Shown: positions 27,532 through 37,000 of the stretch, one piece after another | How positions within the stretch are numbered: the first letter of the stretch is position 1 | Layout of the letters: every line of letters starts with the position of its first letter | Origin: Amphritea balenae | Lineage (GTDB): Bacteria > Pseudomonadota > Gammaproteobacteria > Pseudomonadales > Balneatricaceae | Assembly (NCBI RefSeq): GCF_003858655.1 | Contig: NZ_RQXV01000003.1 | Span: 124,001-188,000 of the forward strand | DNA length: 64,000 nucleotides | Direction: 5' to 3' | Translations under genes and position numbers: made by a program | Notes under the pieces: generated by a model | What the model was told of the DNA's origin: nothing | The model's input: the letters and a program-made list of their open reading frames with translations, nothing else | Database searches by the model: none

Positions 27532-28974
27532 ATGCAGCAGATACCCGCCAAACAGATCCCTGTTCAAATTCATAACCCTGGTCAGAAAAACGGCAAAATA
27601 TATGTTCGACTAACCAGCGGTCTGTTTCAGAATCTTCGTCGCCTGATCAGCGGCTCAATGATGCTAATGTTTTTTGGCACCGCCTGGATCAATCTGGATG
27701 GGCATCAAATCGTACTGTTCGATTTCTTCAGCCGTCGAATTCACCTGTTTGGTTTACAGCTCAGCCCGCAAGACCTGTTTCTGTTAGCCGGTTTTATGAT
27801 TGTTGGGGCTGTACTGCTCTTTGCCATGGCTATGGCTTATAGCCGTATATGGTGTGGTTTTGCCTGTCCACAAAGTATCTGGAGCTGGATATTCATCCGT
27901 ATTGAAGACATGACGGAGGGCAGTCGAAATAAACGTATCAAACGTGATATGCAAGGGTTAAATATCGGTAATCTTCTACGCCGGATTATTAAGCACAGCC
28001 TATGGCTGGTAGTGGCTACGGCAACAGCGATCACTTTCATTGGTTATTTTGTGCCAATTCGAGAGATTGCTACAGACATCCTTAATGCAGAGATGAGCCT
28101 GGAAATGTTTAGCTGGATCCTTATCTTCGCCTTGCTTACCTACGTTAACGCGGGACTTACGCGAGAGAAAGTATGTTTGCATATGTGCCCTTATGCACGG
28201 TTCCAGTCGGTTATGTTTGATGAAGATACCCGGGTAGTCAGCTACAACAGTGATCGGGGAGAGCCTAGAGCAAAGCCCGGCGCTAAACCTGGTACTCAAT
28301 CAAGTACGACAGCCAGTACTTCAACCATAACAAAGTCCTTCACTACAACTGAAACGATAGCTGAGACAAAAAGCGGCGACTGTGTCGATTGCCATCTTTG
28401 TGTGCATGTCTGCCCCACGGGGATCGATATTCGCCACGGTTTACAGGCCGACTGTATCGCTTGCGGTGCCTGTATCGATGTCTGTGACCAGGTAATGACT
28501 AAACTTAAACGCCCCACCGGACTGATTCGCTTTATTTCAGCAAATCAGGAAGCAGATAATAAAAGCGCTTTAATACGTCCAAGATTAATAGGCTACCTTG
28601 CTGCCATTCTGCTTATCAGCGGATACCTGGGTTGGGAGTTTAGCCAAAGAGAAGCACTTATTGTAGATATCAGCAAAGACCGGCAGTTTTTGTATCAACA
28701 CAATAGTCAGGGGCAGCTGTGCAATGACTATCAAATGATTATCGAAAACCTGGCTATTATCAGCGACACGTTGAACATCTCCGTTGAAGACAAACGCTTC
28801 ATCTTATTCGGATCGGATAAGATAAAAACAAAACAGGGGCAGCGTGAAGAATATCGCTATCGTATATGTACTGAGCATGCCACAGGCCTACCTCCCAGAA
28901 CAGACCTGCAGTTTCTGATTAGCAATGCAGAAAAAACATGGCGTGCTCAGAGTACCTTTATAGCGCCGCGCTAA
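27532..28974 (+). CDS. ccoG: Cytochrome c oxidase accessory protein CcoG (FixG/RdxA-like)
   Basis: Membrane iron-sulfur protein needed for copper delivery and assembly of cbb3-type oxidases. 480 residues with about five transmembrane helices, an early YSRIWCGFACPQSIWSWIF motif, VCLHMCPYARFQSVMFD, two ferredoxin-type 4Fe-4S clusters (CVDCHLCVHVCPTG and CIACGACIDVC), and a C-terminal periplasmic IG-like domain. Unusual is a Thr/Ser/Lys-rich insertion of about 25 residues between RGEPR and the first cluster cysteine. No ccoNOP genes are visible in the window, so it is separated from its usual partners. The ribosome-binding site is weak. Confidence 0.92.
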   Translation: MQQIPAKQIPVQIHNPGQKNGKIYVRLTSGLFQNLRRLISGSMMLMFFGTAWINLDGHQIVLFDFFSRRIHLFGLQLSPQDLFLLAGFMIVGAVLLFAMAMAYSRIWCGFACPQSIWSWIFIRIEDMTEGSRNKRIKRDMQGLNIGNLLRRIIKHSLWLVVATATAITFIGYFVPIREIATDILNAEMSLEMFSWILIFALLTYVNAGLTREKVCLHMCPYARFQSVMFDEDTRVVSYNSDRGEPRAKPGAKPGTQSSTTASTSTITKSFTTTETIAETKSGDCVDCHLCVHVCPTGIDIRHGLQADCIACGACIDVCDQVMTKLKRPTGLIRFISANQEADNKSALIRPRLIGYLAAILLISGYLGWEFSQREALIVDISKDRQFLYQHNSQGQLCNDYQMIIENLAIISDTLNISVEDKRFILFGSDKIKTKQGQREEYRYRICTEHATGLPPRTDLQFLISNAEKTWRAQSTFIAPR

Positions 28975-28984
28975 CTCTTTACAG

Positions 28985-29257
28985 CTAGTGATTACAGCCA
29001 GCGGCTATAAGGGCCTGTTTTGCCCGACGGGAAAGCTTCTTAATTGCCGCTTCCCGTTTACAGGCTGATGAACGATCGTTACAAGATTCCTGATAGACCA
29101 AACTAACCGGTCGTCGTGTACGGGTGTATTTCGCTCCGAGCCGGTCACTTTCATTATGCTCTTTAATACGTCGAACAGGATCGACTGTAATACCTGTATA
29201 GAGAGTTTTATCAGCACACTCAAGAATGTAAACATTCCATTCGGAAGCCGTTCCCAT
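28985..29257 (-). CDS. GIY-YIG nuclease-superfamily protein (YhbQ-like)
   Basis: 90-residue single-domain protein. VYILECADKTLYTGIT carries the GIY-YIG core, followed by RRIKEHN and the glutamate-bearing ACKREAAIKKL helix. Small members like YhbQ are suspected DNA-cleaving or repair proteins of unclear function. Its start lies 4 nt after the alpha/beta hydrolase stop, so the two are probably cotranscribed. Convergent with ccoG, only 10 bp away. Confidence 0.88.
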   Translation of the reverse strand: MGTASEWNVYILECADKTLYTGITVDPVRRIKEHNESDRLGAKYTRTRRPVSLVYQESCNDRSSACKREAAIKKLSRRAKQALIAAGCNH

Positions 29258-29261
29258 CCAG

Positions 29262-30104
29262 TTAAACCGCGTCTCTCAGATCCAACTCGACACCATCGAT
29301 CGAACTGAGGAAATTGGCTAAAAGCTGGTTTACTTTAGATGGCTGTTCCATAGGAAGCATATGCCCTGCCTCCTCAATAACTGCGAACTGACTCCCAGGC
29401 AACAGATCATGCATTGTATTGCTCTCTACAGCGGGACGAACAAGATCAGAATCGCCGGACAAGATCAACGTAGGACAACGGATCTGATCTGCAAGCGTAA
29501 CAATAGTGGTTCTATTACAGATTTCCAAGCCCAACGCAACGACACCCTTCACCTGTTCCGGAGTCAAGAACATCAGATCAAAACGAAATGTTTCCACCAA
29601 AGCAGGATGACGTTCCTGCGTTTGAGAACAAAAATAAATTTTAACCACGGCATCTATAACAGAACTATGAAGTTCCTCAATATTACCTGCTGAAGACATC
29701 AAATTTTTATAAAACTGAGCCGTCTCAGGTCTTTCTTGCTCCAGAGTTCCAGCCATCATCGTCAAGCTGGCAACTTCATCCGGATATTTAATAGCCAGTC
29801 GACTCCCCCAGATAGCGCCCAGGGCAAGACCTACAATACTATACCGCTCAATTTCTAAATGCTGCATCAGTGCACGGTTATCTTCTACCAGTTGATCCAG
29901 GCCACTCTCATATTCAGTGATAACTTCTGATTGTCCGTGAGACCACGCATCAGGAGCAATACAGCGAAAATACTTGGACAGAAAATCAAACTGATTCTGC
30001 CACACACGGCTATCCCACAAATAACAGTGCCCAAACAGGAGTGGAAAACCCTCACCCTGATCCAGATAGTGCATCTCTCTGCCATTGATCATACAGCTTG
30101 GCAT
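29262..30104 (-). CDS. Alpha/beta hydrolase-fold protein with a substituted nucleophile
   Basis: 280 residues from ATG 30104, which has AAAGGAG upstream; an earlier in-frame start adds a hydrophobic piece without RBS. The fold is evident from LLFGHCYLWDSRVW, DAWSHGQS, and a late CPTLILSGDSDLVRP with EEAGHMLPMEQP carrying Asp and His. The nucleophile elbow, however, reads VGLALGAIWG, with Ala where the GxSxG serine should be. It could be a non-hydrolytic family member or an inactivated enzyme. It is upstream of the GIY-YIG gene with 4 nt between them. Confidence 0.85.
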   Translation of the reverse strand: MPSCMINGREMHYLDQGEGFPLLFGHCYLWDSRVWQNQFDFLSKYFRCIAPDAWSHGQSEVITEYESGLDQLVEDNRALMQHLEIERYSIVGLALGAIWGSRLAIKYPDEVASLTMMAGTLEQERPETAQFYKNLMSSAGNIEELHSSVIDAVVKIYFCSQTQERHPALVETFRFDLMFLTPEQVKGVVALGLEICNRTTIVTLADQIRCPTLILSGDSDLVRPAVESNTMHDLLPGSQFAVIEEAGHMLPMEQPSKVNQLLANFLSSIDGVELDLRDAV

Positions 30105-30220
30105 AATCGCTCCTTTCACAACAAAAGTAAGGAATAACCTGACGCTTATTCGAGACAGCAATAAGCTGAGATTAATATAAAGAATATTTTTAGATAAAAA
30201 AAGAGCTACCAGTGGCCAAT

Positions 30221-30249
30221 AAAAAGAATGGGAGCTTTAAGCTCCCATT
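30221..30249 (-). terminator. Intrinsic terminator after the T1SS adaptor gene
   Basis: AATGGGAGC (30227-30235) pairs with GCTCCCATT (30241-30249); in minus-strand sense the stem is followed by CTTTTTATT. It ends the ABC exporter-HlyD operon. Confidence 0.8.
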
Positions 30250-30276
30250 TTGGTTAATACTTATAAATCAAAGAGA

Positions 30277-31584
30277 TCAGCGCTCTCTCAAGGCCTGCTG
30301 CCTGAGTTTGGTAATTGGCTTCACAATGTAATCCAACAGCGTGCGCTGACCTGTTGTCACATGCACTTCAGCGACCATACCCGGGATGATAGGCAAAGGA
30401 TTATCCAGTTCGCCCATAAACGAACGGTCTCCCTTAACGACAACCTGATAGTAGACCTCACCCTGATCATCGGTCAGGGTATCAGCACCGATCTGCAGCA
30501 CCCGCCCTTCAAGCGCCCCAAAAATCGAAGAGTCATATGCAGTAAAACGAATAGTCGCTGGCTGCTCAGGGGATATAAAACCGATATCCGCCGGGTTTAC
30601 CCGCATCTCAATTTGCAAGTTATCCTCATCGGGCACTATCTCAATCAGATCATCACCGGGACGACTAACGCCACCAATAGTATTGATCAACACCCGATTT
30701 ACCACACCGGATACCGGTGCTTTAACCTGACGCCGGGCGACCCGGTCACGCTCACCTTTCAGAGACTCCGCCATGCCCGAAATACGGACTTTGATATCGT
30801 TGTAACCTGAGCGAGCTTCGGATCTGAACGTCGCTTCCTGTTGCTCCACTCTGGATTCAGCCTCAGAAATTTCAGAGTCAGTTCGGTTATAGGCAACTTT
30901 AAGCGCCTCAATTTCGCCCACCAAAGAAGCTTCTTCCCGGCGCAACCTGATAAACTCAACTTTTGAGGTTGCCCCCCGCTCAACTAAAGGCCGGTTAAGT
31001 CGAATCTCCTCTTTGATCAGTGCCAGGTTTCGGCGACCGGAATTAATCTGTTGTTGAATTTCATCCCTTGCCAGCTGACGCTGATCAACTTGCCGCCTGA
31101 GTACATCCAACGTTTTTCTTAACTCATTTTTACGTTCATGAAAAAGCGCATTTTCCTGGGCTATCAGGTCCGTGCGGTGCTGTAGATTTGGAGGATAAAC
31201 AGGTTCTGTTCCTTCTGCTTCAGCATTAAACCGAGCCGCTGCAGCCAGCGCCCCTTCATAGTTAGTCTTGAGCTCTTCCAAATCTGCTGTAAAACCGGTG
31301 TTATCAATCTCCAGTAACAGCTGATCTTTCTGTACATATTCCCCTTGCTTAACATGTATCTGAGAAATAATACCGCCTTCAAGATTCTGTACGACCTGAA
31401 GCTGAGCTGAAGGTACCACTCTGCCGGAACCAAATACCGTAATATCCAGCGCGGCAACACTGGCCCAGAATAGAAAGAATAAGATAAAAGAGGTGATCAT
31501 AAGCAACAGGCCGATCACCGCTTTACGGGGCCCCTGATCAACATCAAGCCGCAGGGGCAGATGACTATGCTGTAAAATATTCAT
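30277..31584 (-). CDS. Type I secretion membrane-fusion protein (HlyD/LapC family)
   Basis: 435-residue periplasmic adaptor linking the ABC exporter to TolC. One N-terminal transmembrane helix (about 25-48) is followed by a lipoyl-like segment (GRVVPSAQLQVVQNLEGGII), a long coiled coil (about 110-290), and the C-terminal beta-barrel (VKAPVSGVVNRVLINTIGGV). The start overlaps the ABC exporter stop by 4 nt (ATGA), giving tight coupling. The system exports the large proteins encoded next door. The LapC/HlyD subtype is set by context. Confidence 0.92.
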   Translation of the reverse strand: MNILQHSHLPLRLDVDQGPRKAVIGLLLMITSFILFFLFWASVAALDITVFGSGRVVPSAQLQVVQNLEGGIISQIHVKQGEYVQKDQLLLEIDNTGFTADLEELKTNYEGALAAAARFNAEAEGTEPVYPPNLQHRTDLIAQENALFHERKNELRKTLDVLRRQVDQRQLARDEIQQQINSGRRNLALIKEEIRLNRPLVERGATSKVEFIRLRREEASLVGEIEALKVAYNRTDSEISEAESRVEQQEATFRSEARSGYNDIKVRISGMAESLKGERDRVARRQVKAPVSGVVNRVLINTIGGVSRPGDDLIEIVPDEDNLQIEMRVNPADIGFISPEQPATIRFTAYDSSIFGALEGRVLQIGADTLTDDQGEVYYQVVVKGDRSFMGELDNPLPIIPGMVAEVHVTTGQRTLLDYIVKPITKLRQQALRER

Positions 31585-33701
31585 GAGTTTGCCCCGGTAT
31601 TATCCTGGTAACTCAATGCATTCAATACCTGATCTTTTGGCCCGTCTGCAACTATACGGCCGCCATCCAACACAATCAGACGATCAACCAGTGCCAGTAG
31701 TTTTGGCCGATGAGTAACCAATACAAGCGTCTTATTTTTAACGGCGCCAGCCATGCCCTGCAATACCCGTTGTTCTGAACTGTTGTCCAGCAGACTAGTA
31801 GGTTCGTCCAGCAACATTATCGAAGGGGAGTTATAAAATGCTCTGGCCAGACAAACTAACTGTCGTTGTCCTCCTGACAAACTATTACCCCGTTCACCTA
31901 TAGGCAGGTCAAGTCCCTGTGCAGTCTGACCTATCACTTCATCCAACCCTATTACCCGCATCGCCCTGATCACAGTCTCATCATCACCGGTCAGGTCTCG
32001 CAAAGCGATATTGGTTCTCAGACTGGCACTGAACAGATGATTTTCCTGCTGCATAAAGCCAATATTACGACGTAGCTGTACTTTATCCAGCGATTCAAGA
32101 TTCAGGTCATCGACCAGAACCCGACCTGTCTCAAGCTGCTGCAGCCCCATCAGGACATTAAGAAGGGTACTTTTACCACTACCTACTTTGCCAAGAATGC
32201 CTATCCGCTCACCGGCTCTAATTTCCAGATTGAGTTCTTTCAATACCTCAGGAGCATCTGGCTGATAACGTACTGAAACATCCTGCAGGCTTAGTTTACC
32301 TTTATACCGAGATTTACTGATGGTCTCATTCACAGGCTTAGACTCTGATTCACCCTGCATCACGCCATTCACTACGGCATAACTCAGGCAGGCCTGGTGA
32401 TAGCTGATTAACAGATTAGCGATCTGGCCTGAAGAGCCCATCGCCCTGCTCCCCAGCATCATTGATGCAATAAGAACCCCGGACGTGACTTCGCCTTCAG
32501 CGACTAAAATAGCCCCGTGTACAATAATCGCGATACTGACAAGTAGTTGAATTAATGTCGCACTATGCTGAGACAGCCCACTCCAGCGGCGGTATTTATC
32601 CTGATTAAGGCTGTTAATACCCACCAACTGACGCCAGCGCTGGGTACTCCAGTCTTCAGCACCAAGCGCTTTTAACGAATCAAGCCCATTAAGTGATTCA
32701 TAGAGCAGAACGTTCTTTTCTGTACTGTCTTTCTGACTTTCCTGAACCAGTTTTCGTAAAGGTATTTGCAACGCGATACCAATACCAACAATGATCACCA
32801 GACCGATCATCGGCCAGATCCACATCGGGCCAGCAACAACACCGATGATAGCGATAAACAAAAACGCAAATGGCAGATCCCCCAGTAACGTCATGGTTGT
32901 GCCAGACATAAAGCTACGCAGGGTTTCATAATCTTTAATTGTCGCCGCCAACTGACCCGCTGGCTGATTACGGGCTGAATTTTTCAACTTAATTAACTTA
33001 GCATAAACCGCTACGCCTAAACGATTATCAAACCGACGACCCGCCGCCTCTATCAGGTAAGTCCTAATATTCTTAGTCACGAAATCAAACAAAAGTATTG
33101 CAGATGCACCGAAAGCCAGCGCAGTAAGACTGGTCAGGGCATTATTTGGAATAACCCGATCATAAACAGCCATCGTAAAAAAAGGCACTACTAAGGCAAA
33201 AATATTAATCAACATAGTAGCCAGTAACGCATAGCCATAAATCCAGCTCTGGCTACCCAGAAGCTGGCGGAACCAGGGCGTACTATCTGCCAGAGGTAAA
33301 GCCGTTTGCTGCCAGTTTACGGGTTGATAAACAACCCAGGCTTGCCCTGAATAACGTTGTTTCAGTTGCGATAAAGAAAGCACTTCCTGCCCTTCAGGGC
33401 CATAGGCAATAACACGTTTATTCCCCAGCCAGATAGCCCATTGGTTATCATTTAACTGAAGCAACACCGGGCTTAGATCATCGGGTATATCATCGATTGA
33501 GAGAGTAAAAAAATCAGACTCAAGGTTTGACCGGGATAATAGCTCAGGCAGAAACTGATCTGTCAGCTGCTCACCGGTCGGAGCTATCCCTCTTATCAGA
33601 TCTTCGCTGTTAAGGTTAATACCCAGGGATTTAGCGGCAGCCACTATGACATCCACCAGCCCTGAGGACACATTTAAGGTATTCGCTTCACCGTTACTCA
33701 A
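31581..33701 (-). CDS. Type I secretion ABC exporter with C39-like domain (LapB family)
   Basis: 706 residues in three parts: an N-terminal C39-peptidase-like domain (about 1-140) lacking the catalytic cysteine (a docking domain in RTX adhesin exporters), six transmembrane helices (about 150-430), and a nucleotide-binding domain with Walker A GKVGSGKST, signature LSGGQRQ, and Walker B IMLLDEPT. It starts at TTG 33701 behind AAGAG. It is first in the operon with the adaptor and divergent from adhesin A. Architecture matches LapB/HlyB-type exporters of large Ca2+-binding adhesins. Confidence 0.93.
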   Translation of the reverse strand: MSNGEANTLNVSSGLVDVIVAAAKSLGINLNSEDLIRGIAPTGEQLTDQFLPELLSRSNLESDFFTLSIDDIPDDLSPVLLQLNDNQWAIWLGNKRVIAYGPEGQEVLSLSQLKQRYSGQAWVVYQPVNWQQTALPLADSTPWFRQLLGSQSWIYGYALLATMLINIFALVVPFFTMAVYDRVIPNNALTSLTALAFGASAILLFDFVTKNIRTYLIEAAGRRFDNRLGVAVYAKLIKLKNSARNQPAGQLAATIKDYETLRSFMSGTTMTLLGDLPFAFLFIAIIGVVAGPMWIWPMIGLVIIVGIGIALQIPLRKLVQESQKDSTEKNVLLYESLNGLDSLKALGAEDWSTQRWRQLVGINSLNQDKYRRWSGLSQHSATLIQLLVSIAIIVHGAILVAEGEVTSGVLIASMMLGSRAMGSSGQIANLLISYHQACLSYAVVNGVMQGESESKPVNETISKSRYKGKLSLQDVSVRYQPDAPEVLKELNLEIRAGERIGILGKVGSGKSTLLNVLMGLQQLETGRVLVDDLNLESLDKVQLRRNIGFMQQENHLFSASLRTNIALRDLTGDDETVIRAMRVIGLDEVIGQTAQGLDLPIGERGNSLSGGQRQLVCLARAFYNSPSIMLLDEPTSLLDNSSEQRVLQGMAGAVKNKTLVLVTHRPKLLALVDRLIVLDGGRIVADGPKDQVLNALSYQDNTGANS

Positions 33702-34037
33702 TTTGGTTACTCTTTTCCAGCCCGAATAAAACTATCATAGCAAAGAAAAAGCACTGATTATCCAAATAGTTAGCCATTTCGGGTAATGCTTCTATTCAGT
33801 TTCTATACAGTCACCACCCGTATAACTAATAGCCAAAGAATAGCCATTGCTAGTAAACTATAGGCAGACAAATTAAACAGTGTTATTTAAAAAAAATCTT
33901 TAACTACAAACACTAAGACTAATATAGCGAACAAATCAAACTATTTATTGTTCACGCATTTATTTAGCTGATTAACGCGGAAGCCAGCACCGATTTATTT
34001 ACCATCAGCTCAATCTAGCTAAGAGAGGAAACCGTAC
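33702..34037. other. 336-bp divergent promoter region between exporter and adhesin A
   Basis: AT-rich, with no open frame that can be supported. It must carry the divergent promoters of the export operon and of the adhesin gene. GAGAGGA precedes the adhesin ATG. No clear operator symmetry was seen. Confidence 0.6.
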
Positions 34038-37000
34038 ATGAGTGGTTCAATTGTTCTTACCCAAAACAATGGCGAACTGATTACTGCGGATCTTAACGCT
34101 AGCCAGCAAGTTGACCTTACCGTCATCAACAGCGTATCCCTGCCATTCAACCGTACCGACATCCAGTCGCTGGAATTTGATGGTGATGCACTGACGCTTA
34201 CACTGAGCTCCGGCGAAAACATAGAGTTCACAGCTTTTACCGACGCTGAAGGAACACTGGTACCTGTTTACCAGGAAAACGGCTCGCTCTTATTTGATAG
34301 CATCGCTGAACTGCTTTCTGAACTAAACGCCACTGCGGCAGGCCCCGAACAAACAACCACTAAAATTTCTAACGGTAGTGGCTTCACTCCAGCTGATGAG
34401 CAATCTGAACCGACAACCGAAAATAGTAATAGCTACCGTAATCTGCGAGAGGCCCTCGATGGGCCTTCATTCATCAATCAGGCGTTCACAGAAGCAACCG
34501 AAGTTCTTGCTGCAAACCAGGCCCCTATCGCGGAAAATGAAAGTTTCAGTTATAACGAAGCAGAACAAGAGAACGGACTGCTAACCGGTAACCTTTTGGT
34601 AAATGACAGTGATATTGATAGTCCATCGATTGCGATAAGCAGCGTTGAAGGACTGCCTTTAAACGATAGTTCTGTCACGGTTACTCTGGCCACCGGCGTT
34701 CAGGTTACAGTATTCCAGAATGGTCTGTTTGTTGTACTCAATCACAAAGCAGTATATGGCGACCTGAGCGAAGCAGAAACCGTATTCGACCAACTCAATT
34801 ATGAAGTAAGTGACGGCATCTCCAGTAGCAGTGCGGTGATGGATTTTAGTGTTACCGGCACCAATGATGCCCCAGCTATTGGCCCTATCGAACATCCTGA
34901 TGTCAACGAAGATGACGCCGCTTTCACAATTAACCTTTTGGATGGCGCCACAGATGCCGAAGGCGATGCACTATCGATTGAGCATGTAACAATTACTGCA
35001 GTTGATAACCGCCCGGTTATCTTTACTGAACAGGATGGTGTGATCAATATTGATCCCTCGCAGTTTAATAACCTGCCTGAAAAGGCTGAACTGCAATTGA
35101 CCATTAACTATCAGGTCAGTGATCAGCAAGACAGTACTGCAAATACAGCAACGGTTATTATTACCGGTACCAATGATGCCCCAGCTATCGGCCCTATCGA
35201 ACATCCTGATGTCAACGAAGATGATGCCGCTTTCACAATTAACCTTTTAGATGGCGCCACCGATGTCGAAGGCGATGCACTATCGATTGAGCAAGTATCA
35301 GTTACTGCTGCTGATAACCGCCCGGTTATCTTTACTGAACAGGATGGTGTGCTCAGTATTGATCCCTCACAGTTTAATAACCTGCCTGAAAAGGCTGAAC
35401 TGCAATTGACCATTAACTATCAGGTCAGTGATCAGCAAGACAGTACTGTAAATACAGCAACGGTTATTATTACCGGCACCAATGATGCCCCGGCTATCGG
35501 CCCTATCGAACATCCTGATGTCAACGAAGATGATGCCGCTTTCACAATCAACCTTTTAGATGGCGCCACAGATGCCGAAGGCGATGCACTATCGATTGAG
35601 CATGTAACAATTACTGCAGTTGATAACCGCCCGGTTATCTTTACTGAACAGGATGGTGTGATCAATATTGATCCCTCGCAGTTTAATAACCTGCCTGAAA
35701 AGGCTGAACTGCAATTGACCATTAACTATCAGGTCAGTGATCAGCAAGACAGTACTGCAAATACAGCAACGGTTACTGTTATCGGTAGCTACGATGCTCT
35801 TATGGTTGGTGACCGCCAGTTCTCAAATACAGAGAAGAACAGCAGCGCAAATCTGATCCTCAACTCAAAAAAATTATGGCAACAAGGTATTCTCGACTCT
35901 GATAACCCTGATACCAATTATAAGACCGTCAACATAAATGATGACCAAGTCCATAGCCCCGAGATCACCGCAATCAGACTACCTGAAGGTGTCACATATC
36001 AGACGTTGGGATTTGCCAGCGAGCAGGAGATGCTAAACGAGATAGTGAGCGGACTCCAGGTAGTCAACAGGAGCAAAGGCAGTGACTATCTTAAAATCAA
36101 TTATCAGAATAACTTTGATTTCCTGGCTAAAGGTGAGCAAGCAGAGATTGATATACAGTATCAACTGGAAACGCTGAGTAGTGAATCCAGTGGCCCTTTA
36201 ACAGCTACCCTAGTCATTGGCGGTTTAAATGCCGGACATAAGTTTATTCGTCAACAAGGTGATCAGCTGAGTAAAAACTTAACCGAATCTGATCAGGCTC
36301 TGCACTTTGAGGGCACGATGAGCATCGCTGATGCAGACCTGAACGATACTCACAGTCTATCAGTAGTAAAAGTCATCGCCCATACAACGCAGATCTCAAA
36401 TCCAGATCTGCTAAATATGCTATCGCTTTCTACTGACAAACTAGCCGAGATAAAGATCGACGCCGGACAGGCGAAAGATCAGTTCATTTGGAACTTTGAT
36501 GCAGCGCCCCAGAGCTTTGATTTTCTTTCCGCTGGGCAAAAACTGGTAATAGCTTACAGCCTGAAACTCAGTCAAACAGATGGCCTTGGGAAAGATCGGT
36601 TTCAAACTATCAGAGTACAAATTAGAGGCACTAACGATAAGCCAGAAATTTCGTTGGATGAGTCATCTGAAACAGAGTTTAGTTTTAATGAAGATGATAC
36701 TGGCACCCTTGCTGGGGGTAACTTCAGCGTACAGGATATAGATGTCAACGATACGGTTACTGTTAAAGTTAGCTCTGTTAAAGCCAACGGCCCGACGGGC
36801 GGTATGAAAACTTCTGCACTATTAAAAATGCTATCAATTATTGATGGCAATAATATTGTAAAAGGTGAAACTGAAGCCGATTACGAATGGCAGTTTTCAG
36901 CTAAAGATAGTCAGTTTGATTTCCTGCCCGCAGGTAAGGAGCTGGTTTTAACTTATACCATTCAAGCCAGGGACAGCGCTAAGCAGTCAGATACCCAACA

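Noticed and set aside
30250-30810. 186-codon plus-strand frame opposite hlyD
   Set aside because: Shadow of the adaptor gene; runs through its terminator region without a plausible start.
34857-35783. Possible CRISPR-like array (regular repeats)
   Set aside because: Repeats are 309 bp, contiguous and in frame within a protein gene, without spacers.
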